From Clostridia bacterium (lineage in GTDB: Bacteria > Bacillota > Clostridia > Oscillospirales > CAG-272): a stretch of DNA of 13,277 nt. The stretch is taken from contig JAGAFQ010000094.1 in NCBI GenBank assembly GCA_017612495.1, positions 1-13,277 on the forward strand, read 5' to 3'. Below are positions 6,284-13,277 of the stretch, piece after piece. A program made the position numbers and the translations under genes. Position 1 is the stretch's first letter. Each line of letters starts with the position of its first letter. Below the pieces are notes generated by a model. That model worked only from the letters and a program-made list of their open reading frames with translations, made no database searches and had not been told where the DNA came from.

Positions 6284-7228
6284 ATGAATATACTTTATAT
6301 GGGCACTCCCGAATTTGCCGTTTTGCCGCTTGAAGCGCTCAAAAACGACGGGCATAATATAGTCGGTCTTGTCTGCCAGCCCGACAAGCCGAAAGGACGC
6401 GGACACAAGCTTACCCCTCCGCCGACCAAGGAATTCGCGCTTGCAAATTCAATACCCGTCTATCAGCCTCAAACGCTCCGCGACGATGACTTTTATGAGC
6501 TGTTAAAATCGCTCTCTCCCGATTTGATCGTAGTCGCGGCATACGGTAAAATACTGCCCGAAAACGTGCTTTCATATCCGAAATACGGCTGCATCAACAT
6601 ACACGCATCCCTCTTGCCCCGTCACAGAGGCGCCGCGCCCATACAAAGTGCCATAATCGAGGGCGACAAAGAAACTGGCGTTTGCACGATGTTTATGGAA
6701 AAAGGACTTGACACGGGCGATATTTTAGACTGCGAAAGTGTCAAAATAGATGATAACGACACCGCGGCGACGCTTACAGAGAAACTTTCAAAGATCGGCG
6801 CACGTCTTATCTGCAAGACCGCAAAAGACGCTCAAAACGGCGCTCTCTGCCCCAAAAAGCAAGACGATGCCCTCTCTACCTATGCCAAAAAGATCGAAAA
6901 GGAAGACACCCTTTTTGACGCAAATACCGAAATATCTCTTTTGTGCCGCAAGATACGCGCCCTTTCTCCCGCGCCCCTTATGTCGGCAACGCTTTTGCAC
7001 GGAGACGACAAAACTCCCATAAGGATAAAGATCGTTTCGGGCGTTATGTGCGAATGTGAAAAAGATGCCGAAAACGGCACAGTCATCGAAGCGGAAAAAC
7101 GCCTTGTCGTAAAGGTTTGCGGCGGCGCTCTCCATATAACCGCGCTTATCCCCGAGGGCAAGAGTTGTATGTCCGACGGCGACTTCTGCCGAGGCAGACG
7201 CGCCGCGGCGGGCGATATTCTGGAATAA
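6284..7228 (+). CDS. fmt: Methionyl-tRNA formyltransferase
   Basis: This enzyme transfers a formyl group from 10-formyltetrahydrofolate to Met-tRNA(fMet) for translation initiation. Its 314 residues match the family. The N-terminal Rossmann-type domain opens MNILYMGTPEFAVLPLEAL and has QPDKPKGRG (32-40). The catalytic core is NIHASLLPRHRGAAPI (105-120) with Asn105 and His107, completed by Asp143 in GLDTGDIL (141-148). These align with the Asn-His-Asp triad of E. coli Fmt. The C-terminal tRNA-binding domain covers IRALSPAPLMSATLL and ends in PEGKSCMSDGDFCRGRRAAAGDILE. GAGG at 6273-6276 sits seven bases before the ATG. It lies between def and rsmB, the conserved order. Confidence 0.95.
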   Translation: MNILYMGTPEFAVLPLEALKNDGHNIVGLVCQPDKPKGRGHKLTPPPTKEFALANSIPVYQPQTLRDDDFYELLKSLSPDLIVVAAYGKILPENVLSYPKYGCINIHASLLPRHRGAAPIQSAIIEGDKETGVCTMFMEKGLDTGDILDCESVKIDDNDTAATLTEKLSKIGARLICKTAKDAQNGALCPKKQDDALSTYAKKIEKEDTLFDANTEISLLCRKIRALSPAPLMSATLLHGDDKTPIRIKIVSGVMCECEKDAENGTVIEAEKRLVVKVCGGALHITALIPEGKSCMSDGDFCRGRRAAAGDILE

Positions 7229-7246
7229 TAACTCAAGAGGTAAAAA

Positions 7247-8569
7247 ATGAACGCAAGATGTGCCGCTTTCATATCGCTGAAAAAATATGCCGCGGCGGGC
7301 AAATATCTCAATATCGAAACGGATGCCGCCATCAGGAAAACAGGTCTTGAGGGCGCCGACAAAAATCTCTATACCGCCCTGGTCTTCGGCACCGCAGAAA
7401 AGCAGATAACTCTTGACTATATCATATCAAAGCTTTCAAACAAGCCGCTTTCTTCCATCGACGAAAACGTGCTGATCGTTTTACGGATGAGCATATATCA
7501 GCTCATGTTTTTTGACAGAGTGCCCGATCACGCAGTCTTAAACGAGGCGGGAGAACTTGCAAAGCGCTTTGCTAAAAACGCATCCGTGTCGTTTGTCAAC
7601 GCCGTTTTGCGCGAATTTTTAAGACGCGATAAAAAAGTCGCCTTTCCCGATAAGAACGGCGATTTCATATACTACTTATCGATAACGTATTCTTTCCCCG
7701 AATGGATATGCTCACTTTTCCTTCGCGGCTACGGAAAAGAAAAATGCGAAGAGATACTTGCGGCGATGCAAAGCGATCCGCCGTATATGACTCTTCGCGC
7801 AAACACGCTTAAAATAAGCCGCGACGAGCTTATAAAAAAACTTTCTGACGCTCATATCAAATCGAAGCCGAGTCCGCTTGTCAAGACGGCTGTATGCCTT
7901 TGCGACAGGATCTCTTATGAAGAGCTCGAATCGGTTTGCAAGGGCGAATTCATGGTACAGGACGCCGCATCGCAGATCGCGGTCTTGTCTTTGGGCGCAG
8001 AGTGCGGCGATCTTGTTTTGGATCTCTGCTCCGCCCCCGGCTCAAAGGCTTTCGGCGCGGCGATGGAAATGAAAAACTGCGGCAAGATAGCGGCATACGA
8101 CTTGCATCAAAGCAAGATATCGCTCATCAAAAACGGCGCCGAAAATTACGGCATCACGATAATAGACGCCGAAGCGAAAGACGCGACAAAAGAAGACGAA
8201 AGCCTTTTTGAGATCGCCGACAAGGTGATTTGCGACGTGCCCTGCTCGGGTCTCGGCGTTATGCAGAAAAAGCCCGATATACGCCACAAAAACCCCTCCG
8301 ACATCGAGCGGCTGCCGAATATACAGGCAAAGATCCTCGAAAACGCGGCAAAATATACCAAAAAGGGCGGCGTGATACTCTATTCGACCTGCACGCTAAG
8401 TCCCGACGAAAACGAAAAACAGATCGAAAATTTCCTTTCTTCCCACAAGGATTTTTCGCTTTGCAAGATAGATATAGATACCTTTAAGTGCGACGGTATG
8501 CACACCTTTTTCCCGAGCGACGGCACCGACGGATTTTTCATTGCCAAACTTAAAAAGATCGAGGCTTAA
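7247..8569 (+). CDS. rsmB: 16S rRNA (cytosine-967-C5)-methyltransferase RsmB
   Basis: RsmB (also called Sun/Fmu) methylates C5 of a conserved cytosine of 16S rRNA (C967 in E. coli) using S-adenosylmethionine. The 440 residues include an N-terminal NusB-like RNA-binding helical domain (about 1-130; FVNAVLREFL at 116-125) and a C-terminal Rossmann methyltransferase domain. Motif I is DLCSAPGSK (259-267), a Ser variant of APGGK. Motif IV DVPCSG (330-335) carries catalytic Cys333. Motif VI YSTCTLSPDENEKQIENFL (379-397) carries Cys382, the second cysteine of m5C RNA enzymes. CAAGAGG about six bases before the ATG supports the start. The end of the gene supplies the ribosome-binding site for rlmN, only 2 bp downstream. 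Confidence 0.93.
   Translation: MNARCAAFISLKKYAAAGKYLNIETDAAIRKTGLEGADKNLYTALVFGTAEKQITLDYIISKLSNKPLSSIDENVLIVLRMSIYQLMFFDRVPDHAVLNEAGELAKRFAKNASVSFVNAVLREFLRRDKKVAFPDKNGDFIYYLSITYSFPEWICSLFLRGYGKEKCEEILAAMQSDPPYMTLRANTLKISRDELIKKLSDAHIKSKPSPLVKTAVCLCDRISYEELESVCKGEFMVQDAASQIAVLSLGAECGDLVLDLCSAPGSKAFGAAMEMKNCGKIAAYDLHQSKISLIKNGAENYGITIIDAEAKDATKEDESLFEIADKVICDVPCSGLGVMQKKPDIRHKNPSDIERLPNIQAKILENAAKYTKKGGVILYSTCTLSPDENEKQIENFLSSHKDFSLCKIDIDTFKCDGMHTFFPSDGTDGFFIAKLKKIEA
8561..8564 (+). promoter_or_regulatory. Ribosome-binding site deciding the rlmN GTG start
   Basis: GAGG lies within the last codons of rsmB, seven bases before the GTG at 8572. No ATG lies in frame near this position, and the GTG gives a normal-length RlmN N-terminus (MEDKKDIRSLEF). 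This supports GTG initiation and tight translational coupling to rsmB. Confidence 0.75.
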
Positions 8570-8571
8570 AA

Positions 8572-9624
8572 GTGGAAGACAAAAAAGATATCCGCTCGCT
8601 TGAATTTTGTGAGCTTGAAGATGTGTTTTCAAAGCTCGGCGAGCCGAAATACCGCGCAAAGCAGGTTTTCTCGGAGCTTTGCCGCGGCAAAGACATAAAC
8701 GAAATAACAACGCTTTCAAAGCCGCTTCGCGCAAAGCTTTGCGATATGTTCAAGTGCGAACTGCCGACGGTCGAGACCCGGCTTGTATCGAAGATCGACG
8801 GCACAAGAAAATATCTTTTCCGCTTTTCTGACGGACAAAGCGCCGAAAGTGTTTTTATGAAATACAATCACGGCAACACCGTTTGCGTTTCGACTCAGGC
8901 GGGCTGCCGCCAGGGATGCGCCTTTTGTGCATCGACAAAGCGCGGTCTTGTGCGCAATCTTGAGCCGTGCGAGATACTTTCGCAGATCATCGGCATCGAA
9001 AAAGATACCGGCGAGCGCGTTTCGGGCATCGTGCTTATGGGCACGGGCGAGCCTCTTGACAACTATGAAAACGTCATAAAGTTTTTGCACATCGTCACCC
9101 ATAAGGACGGGCTTTGCATCGGCGCAAGGCACATATCTTTATCGACCTGCGGCTGCGTTGACCGCATATACGATCTTGCAAAGGAAGATCTGCAAATAAC
9201 GCTTTCGATATCGCTCCACGCGATAGACAATGAAACACGAAGCAAAATTATGCCGATAAACAAAAAGTGGAACGTCGAAACTCTGCTCACAGCGACAAAG
9301 GATTATTTTGCGGCGACGGGCAGACGCATATCGTTTGAATATACGCTCATTTCCGGCGTCAACGACTCAAAAGAAGACGCAAAGGCGATAGTCGATAAGT
9401 TTTCGCAGATATTCGCAAGATCGATGCCTTTGCACATAAATCTCATACCCGTAAATCCCATCGAAGAAACGCAGTTCGTCCCCGGCTCCAAAACCCGCAT
9501 CTTCGAGTTTCAGTCGATACTTGAAAAAGGCGGCATCACCGCGACGGTGCGCCGTACTCTCGGCCCCGACATAAATGCCTCGTGCGGACAGCTCCGCAAC
9601 AGAGCGCAAGATCAAGATACATAG
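8572..9624 (+). CDS. rlmN: Dual-specificity 23S rRNA/tRNA adenine-C2 methyltransferase RlmN
   Basis: RlmN is a radical-SAM enzyme that installs 2-methyladenosine at A2503 of 23S rRNA (E. coli numbering) and at A37 of some tRNAs. Its 350 residues are family length. Landmarks: ESVFMKYNHGNTVCVSTQAGC (92-112), with Glu92 in the conserved acidic position; the [4Fe-4S]-binding CRQGCAFC (Cys112, Cys116, Cys119); LMGTGEPLDN (155-164); LSISLHAID (211-219); INLIPVNP (289-296); and TVRRTLGPDINASCGQL (325-341) with Cys338, the cysteine that forms the covalent RNA adduct. It starts with GTG two bases after the rsmB stop, the only non-ATG start assigned in this operon. The Cfr resistance enzyme is a relative, but the rlmN context and motifs favour the housekeeping enzyme. 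Confidence 0.95.
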   Translation: MEDKKDIRSLEFCELEDVFSKLGEPKYRAKQVFSELCRGKDINEITTLSKPLRAKLCDMFKCELPTVETRLVSKIDGTRKYLFRFSDGQSAESVFMKYNHGNTVCVSTQAGCRQGCAFCASTKRGLVRNLEPCEILSQIIGIEKDTGERVSGIVLMGTGEPLDNYENVIKFLHIVTHKDGLCIGARHISLSTCGCVDRIYDLAKEDLQITLSISLHAIDNETRSKIMPINKKWNVETLLTATKDYFAATGRRISFEYTLISGVNDSKEDAKAIVDKFSQIFARSMPLHINLIPVNPIEETQFVPGSKTRIFEFQSILEKGGITATVRRTLGPDINASCGQLRNRAQDQDT

Positions 9625-9667
9625 TTAACATACCACAAAAGCCCTTTTTGGCAACACGGAGGAAAAT

Positions 9668-10414
9668 ATGACTTGTTACGGTAAGACCGACATAGGCAAA
9701 AAAAGAAAGGCGAACCAGGATAACTTTCTTATCAAGGTTTATCCGCAAAACGTGCTTGCGTGCATCGTATGCGACGGCATGGGCGGAAACGCCGGCGGTG
9801 AGATCGCAAGCGAAACGGCGATACGCGTCTTTTCGGAGGGGATAGGAAAGATATTTACCGATTCGTCAAGACATCCGCTGAAAAGCGGAGATATCGCCTC
9901 TGCCCTTGCGCACGCGGTAGTGACGGCGAACGCAGAGGTCTATAAAAAAGCGCAAAGCGACGAGGGTCTGCGCGGAATGGGCACAACGCTCGTTGCCGCC
10001 ATCATTGTCGGTGATACGCTTTATACCGTGAACGTCGGCGACAGCCGCCTCTATATGGCAAACAAAGACAATATCGTAAGGCTGACCCACGATCACTCGC
10101 TCGTGCAGCATCTTATCGACACGGGCGAAATAACCGAAGAGCAGGCAAAGACTTATCCGCAAAAGAACGTCATAACCCGCGCCGTCGGCGTATCGCAGGA
10201 TATACGCCCCGACATCGCCTCGATATCTCTTGCGGGCAAGGGAGGCTCATCGCTGCTTTTATGCTCCGACGGCTTATACGGAATGGTCAAAAAAGAAGAT
10301 ATCGCATCGTGTCTTTGCAAGGACGCCGAAACGGCGGCGAACGAACTTATATCGGCGGCAAACGACGCGGGCGGAAACGACAACATAACCGCAATAGTGA
10401 TAAAGCTCGACTGA
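9668..10414 (+). CDS. prpC: PP2C-family Ser/Thr protein phosphatase (PrpC/Stp1)
   Basis: This metal-dependent phosphatase of 248 residues reverses phosphorylation by the adjacent PASTA kinase. PP2C motifs appear in order: GKKRKANQDNF (10-20, metal-linked Asp18), CDGMGGNAGGEIAS (35-48, metal ligand Asp36), GMGTTLVAAIIV (103-114), VNVGDSRLYMA (121-131), THDHSLVQHL (140-149), VITRAVG (168-174), LLCSDGLYGMV (197-207, Asp201) and GGNDNITAIVI (235-245, Asp238). The metal-binding aspartates are all present, so it should be active. No signal peptide or membrane segment is seen, so it is cytoplasmic. GGAGG at 9658-9662 lies five bases before the ATG. The 43-bp gap after rlmN holds no clear terminator or promoter. 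prkC follows 38 bp later. Confidence 0.95.
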   Translation: MTCYGKTDIGKKRKANQDNFLIKVYPQNVLACIVCDGMGGNAGGEIASETAIRVFSEGIGKIFTDSSRHPLKSGDIASALAHAVVTANAEVYKKAQSDEGLRGMGTTLVAAIIVGDTLYTVNVGDSRLYMANKDNIVRLTHDHSLVQHLIDTGEITEEQAKTYPQKNVITRAVGVSQDIRPDIASISLAGKGGSSLLLCSDGLYGMVKKEDIASCLCKDAETAANELISAANDAGGNDNITAIVIKLD

Positions 10415-10452
10415 TAAAACAAAGAAGTTAAAAACGGAAGGAAAACCCTTAT

Positions 10453-12255
10453 ATGGAATCGTTTGAACAGTATGTAGGTCAAATATTTGACAACAGATAC
10501 AGAATAGATAAAGTGCTCGGCATAGGCGGTATGGCAGTCGTTTTTCAGGCACAGGATACCGTTATGGACAGGACCGTTGCCGTAAAGATGCTCAAAGAAT
10601 CAAACGGCGACGACGCCGCGGCGATAAAGCGCTTTGTCAATGAATCGAAAGCCGTATCCATGCTCTCTCACGCCAACATCGTTAAAATTTACGACGTGTC
10701 GGTCAAGGATAAACTCAAATATATCGTAATGGAATATATCGACGGCATCACCCTTAAAAACTATATTTCGCGCAAGGGCGTTTTGCCGGTCCGCGAGGTC
10801 ATCTCGTTCGCAGGTCAGATACTTGCCGCCCTCGCTCACGCTCATCAAAAAGGCATCATCCACCGTGATATCAAGCCGCAAAACATAATGCTGCTCAAAA
10901 ACGGTGTCGTGAAAGTCACCGACTTCGGCATTGCAAAACTGCCGAGTGCCGACACCGTGTCGGTCGGCGATAAAGCCATCGGAACGGTATATTATATCAG
11001 CCCGGAGCAGGCGAGCGGAAAGCCCATATCGCCCAGAAGCGACCTTTATTCGCTCGGCATTATGATGTATGAAATGGCAACGGGCACTTTGCCCTTTGTT
11101 GCCGAAAGCCCCGTTTCAGTCGCCATGATGCAGATAAGCGACAAGCCCGTGGCGCCCAAGGAAGTAAACGAATCTCTGCCCGTGGGACTTGAACAGATAA
11201 TTTTGCGCGCAATGGAAAAAGACCCGCAGAACAGATATGAAAATGCCATGCAGATGCTCATTGATTTAAGCGAGCTTCGCAAAAATCCGGGCATGATGTT
11301 CAAAACGCGTCCGCGCTCCGAGATGGCTCTTGTCGGCGCCGCGGCAAAGGCAAAACTTGAAGGAGATGCGATTTCGGCAATGGCAAAATCGAACAACAGA
11401 CACAAAAAAAGCAAAAACTCCATGCTCATAACGATAGGTGCCGTTGTTTGCGCGCTGCTGCTCGTAGCGATAATCAGCATCGTCATCATCGCCTCGGGAC
11501 TTATTAAATCCAACAACTCCACGAAAACACACCAAATAGAGGTCAAAAACGTCGTCGGTGTCAATCTGAACGAAACGGATCTGTCAACGCTGCTTTCTTC
11601 CTCTATCTACCAGGTCAAATATGAATACGTCTTTGACGAAAACGCAAAGGACGGCGTGATCGTTGCGCAGTCCCCCGCGGCAGGCTCCGCAAAAAAGGTC
11701 AAAGAAAACAGCCAATACTGTGTTCTCACTTTGAGTGTCAGCCGCGGCGAAAACATCGTTTATATGCCCGACTATACGGCATCGGAAAACCGCGAAGTAA
11801 AATTGAAGCTCGAACAAATGGGGCTCGCTCTCAAAGTCAAGATCGAACGTCAGCAGAACAAATCGATCTCGAGCGGATACGTCATATCGACCTCTCCCGC
11901 CGCGGGCGATATGCTCACAGAGGGTCAGACGGTCGTTTTATACGTAAGCTCGGGCTCCGCTGCCGAAATGATAACGATGCCCGATCTTTCGGGACTTTCC
12001 GAAACAGAGGCTATGAAGACGATCACGGACCTCGGTCTTACCTTGGGCAACGTGACCTTTGACGATTCTTCAAAGGACCGCGGCACGGTGCTTTCTCAAA
12101 GCATAAAAGAGGGCGATTCTGTGCCGAAAAACGTGACCGTCATAGACATAACCGTTTCAAACGGAGAGGTCGACGTGCCGTCATCTTCGGAGTCGAGCTA
12201 TGAGTCGTCGTCGCAATGGCCCGACATGAGCAATTTTTCGCGTCGTATATTCTGA
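10453..12255 (+). CDS. prkC: PASTA-domain membrane Ser/Thr protein kinase (PrkC/Stk1)
   Basis: This eukaryote-like kinase senses peptidoglycan or lipid II fragments and regulates wall growth, spore germination and translation. It has 600 residues. The cytoplasmic kinase domain spans about 17-272: Gly loop GIGGMAVV (23-30), catalytic Lys45, HRDIKPQN (137-144, Asp139), DFG (157-159), GTVYYISPEQ (177-186) and SDLYSLGIMMYEM (196-208). A basic juxtamembrane stretch (RHKKSKN) precedes one transmembrane helix at about 323-350. Three extracellular PASTA-like repeats follow (about 362-434, 435-503 and 506-572), with QSPAAG, TSPAAG and QSIKEG marking them; the first is the most divergent. The last 28 residues are Ser-rich (VPSSSESSYESSS). 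An AAGGA site lies about ten bases before the ATG. It sits between prpC and rsgA, the conserved order. Confidence 0.95.
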   Translation: MESFEQYVGQIFDNRYRIDKVLGIGGMAVVFQAQDTVMDRTVAVKMLKESNGDDAAAIKRFVNESKAVSMLSHANIVKIYDVSVKDKLKYIVMEYIDGITLKNYISRKGVLPVREVISFAGQILAALAHAHQKGIIHRDIKPQNIMLLKNGVVKVTDFGIAKLPSADTVSVGDKAIGTVYYISPEQASGKPISPRSDLYSLGIMMYEMATGTLPFVAESPVSVAMMQISDKPVAPKEVNESLPVGLEQIILRAMEKDPQNRYENAMQMLIDLSELRKNPGMMFKTRPRSEMALVGAAAKAKLEGDAISAMAKSNNRHKKSKNSMLITIGAVVCALLLVAIISIVIIASGLIKSNNSTKTHQIEVKNVVGVNLNETDLSTLLSSSIYQVKYEYVFDENAKDGVIVAQSPAAGSAKKVKENSQYCVLTLSVSRGENIVYMPDYTASENREVKLKLEQMGLALKVKIERQQNKSISSGYVISTSPAAGDMLTEGQTVVLYVSSGSAAEMITMPDLSGLSETEAMKTITDLGLTLGNVTFDDSSKDRGTVLSQSIKEGDSVPKNVTVIDITVSNGEVDVPSSSESSYESSSQWPDMSNFSRRIF

Positions 12256-12256
12256 T

Positions 12257-13186
12257 ATGGAAAAAATATCGGGAATCATCACAAAGGGGCTCGGCGGACT
12301 TTATACGGTTTATTCAAAAGAAGCCGAAAACGAATATATAGAATGCCGCGCAAAGGGCGCGTTCAGACACGAGAGCATCTCTCCCCTTGTCGGCGACAGA
12401 GTTTTGATCTCGCAAGACGGCGGATATTCGATCTGCAAGATCTGTGAGCGCAAAAACGAGCTTATCCGTCCGGCAATGGCAAATCTCGATTATATGTTCA
12501 TTGCCCTCTCGGCTTCATATCCGGCGCCCAACCTTTGCTACATCGACAAGCTGACCGCGATCTGCGATACCGCGGGCATCGAGCCCGTCATCATCGTCAC
12601 AAAAACAAAAGAAGCTCCCGCATTCGCAAAAGAGCTTTTCGATATTTACAAAAACAGCGGATTTATCACTTTTGCCATCGATAAAGACGATATATCGAGC
12701 ATCGACACATTAAGAGATTTTATCAAAGGCTCTCTCAAAGGCAAGATCGCCGCCTTTGCCGGTGCATCGGGAGTGGGAAAATCGACTCTGCTGAATTCTC
12801 TTTTTCCCTCGCTTTATCTGAAAGTGGGAGATCTCAGCGAAAAAATATCGCGCGGCAAACACACTACTCGCCACGTTGAGCTGTTTTCGCTCGATAAGCT
12901 TTTATACGGCAGCGATGAAAACGTGACGTATCTTGCAGATACGCCGGGCTTTACCATGCTCGACTTTCTGCACTATGACTTTTTGACGCTTGACGAACTG
13001 CCCTCGGCTTTCAGAGAATACAGAAAATATCTCGGAAAATGCCGCTATACCGACTGCACTCACACAAAAGAAAAGGAATGTCGGATCGTTTGCGATTCCG
13101 AAAACGGGATATTGCAAAAAAGCCGTCACGAAAGTTACCTATCTTTATATAACGACTTAAAAAACAAACATCCGTGGGACAAATGA
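12257..13186 (+). CDS. rsgA: Small ribosomal subunit biogenesis GTPase RsgA (CpgA/YloQ)
   Basis: RsgA is a circularly permuted GTPase that binds late 30S particles and checks their maturation. Its 309 residues comprise an N-terminal OB-fold (about 1-70), a GTPase domain with motifs in permuted order and a C-terminal zinc knuckle. G1 is GASGVGKST (169-177), G2 lies in GKHTTRHVEL (200-209) and G3 is DTPGF (228-232). The zinc ligands are Cys262, Cys267, His269 and Cys275, with the expected spacing. The G4 position reads TKTK (115-118) instead of NKxD/TKxD, so the Asp that normally reads guanine is missing. The ATG lies one base after the prkC stop and has no Shine-Dalgarno sequence, implying coupling to prkC translation. 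B. subtilis CpgA is a PrkC substrate, which fits the neighbourhood. The family is certain; full GTP specificity is less so. Confidence 0.94.
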   Translation: MEKISGIITKGLGGLYTVYSKEAENEYIECRAKGAFRHESISPLVGDRVLISQDGGYSICKICERKNELIRPAMANLDYMFIALSASYPAPNLCYIDKLTAICDTAGIEPVIIVTKTKEAPAFAKELFDIYKNSGFITFAIDKDDISSIDTLRDFIKGSLKGKIAAFAGASGVGKSTLLNSLFPSLYLKVGDLSEKISRGKHTTRHVELFSLDKLLYGSDENVTYLADTPGFTMLDFLHYDFLTLDELPSAFREYRKYLGKCRYTDCTHTKEKECRIVCDSENGILQKSRHESYLSLYNDLKNKHPWDK

Positions 13187-13204
13187 CAAAATACAGGACG
13201 AAAA

Positions 13205-13244
13205 GGGGTTGTTAAAAAAGTCATCGGACTTTTTTAACAACCCC
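13205..13244 (+). terminator. Perfect 18-bp hairpin after rsgA, probable transcript end or repeat element
   Basis: The left arm (13205-13222, GGGGTTGTTAAAAAAGTC) is exactly complementary to the right arm (13227-13244) across an ATCG loop. It begins 18 bp after the rsgA stop, where the operon would be expected to end. Its T6 tract is inside the right arm instead of following the stem, and the next bases are GTCGAATTT, so it is not a classical intrinsic terminator. Because it is symmetrical it could act on both strands. A long perfect stem of this type could also be a dispersed palindromic repeat or miniature element. Confidence 0.6.
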
Positions 13245-13258
13245 GTCGAATTTGACTC

Positions 13259-13277
13259 GGCGGCTTGAACAGCCGCC
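13259..13277 (+). terminator. GC-rich hairpin at the window edge, probable terminator stem
   Basis: GGCGGCT (13259-13265), the loop TGAAC, then AGCCGCC (13271-13277) form a perfect 7-bp GC-rich stem ending on the last base of the window. This is a typical stem for an intrinsic terminator; whether a T-tract follows cannot be seen. It lies 14 bp after the larger hairpin. Confidence 0.5.

Noticed and set aside
8021..8047. RsmB motif I APGSK instead of APGGK, as a sign of inactivity
   Set aside because: From memory, Ser at this position occurs in clostridial RsmB proteins, and both catalytic cysteines (333 and 382) are intact.
9633..9651. Weak hairpin CCA-C-AAAA/TTTTTGG between rlmN and prpC
   Set aside because: Seven mostly A-T pairs with a bulge and no following U-tract are too unstable for a terminator. 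prpC directly follows with a strong site and no promoter of its own.

Overview
The window is one uninterrupted, co-directional stretch of thirteen plus-strand genes. It encodes the conserved bacterial translation, replication and signalling cluster known from Bacillota (in Bacillus subtilis, yloC-remA-gmk-rpoZ-coaBC-priA-def-fmt-rsmB-rlmN-prpC-prkC-rsgA). Gene content, gene order, GA-rich Shine-Dalgarno sequences, a PASTA-domain kinase, RemA and a moderate base composition point to a low-to-mid GC Bacillota. The class Clostridia, perhaps an Oscillospiraceae/Ruminococcaceae-type gut lineage, is my best inference; the sequence alone does not prove the family.

Layout. Positions 1-139 are an AT-rich leader with a perfect-consensus housekeeping promoter (TTGACA, 17 bp, TATAAT). 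Its left edge, read on the minus strand, looks like the ribosome-binding site of a divergent gene lying just outside. Then come yicC (RNA decay), galM (aldose 1-epimerase, not usually part of this cluster), remA (DNA-binding regulator), gmk (GMP kinase), rpoZ (RNA polymerase omega), priA (replication restart helicase), def and fmt (removal and addition of the N-formyl group), rsmB (16S rRNA m5C methyltransferase), rlmN (23S rRNA/tRNA m2A radical-SAM methyltransferase), prpC and prkC (PP2C phosphatase and PASTA Ser/Thr kinase), and rsgA (30S-maturation GTPase). Gaps between genes are 1-42 bp and no convincing internal promoter was seen, so one transcript from the leader promoter is likely. The window ends with two perfect hairpins directly after rsgA, which probably close the operon.

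How the genes fit together. Most products act on translation: formyl-Met handling (fmt, def), rRNA modification (rsmB, rlmN), ribosome assembly (rsgA) and RNA turnover (yicC). Nucleotide supply and transcription (gmk, rpoZ), replication restart (priA) and cell-wall-sensing phosphorylation (prpC/prkC) are carried along. In B. subtilis the RsgA orthologue CpgA is a known PrkC/PrpC substrate, which gives the last three genes a functional link.

Nothing here looks like a new defence, mobile or biosynthetic system; this is mainly an ordinary housekeeping region. The points worth a second look are the galM insertion, the absence of coaBC from its usual slot, a degenerate G4 motif in RsgA, rsgA's missing Shine-Dalgarno, a Gly in the PriA DEEH box, the PrkC serine-rich tail, a hairpin inside priA, and the 18-bp perfect hairpin at the end.
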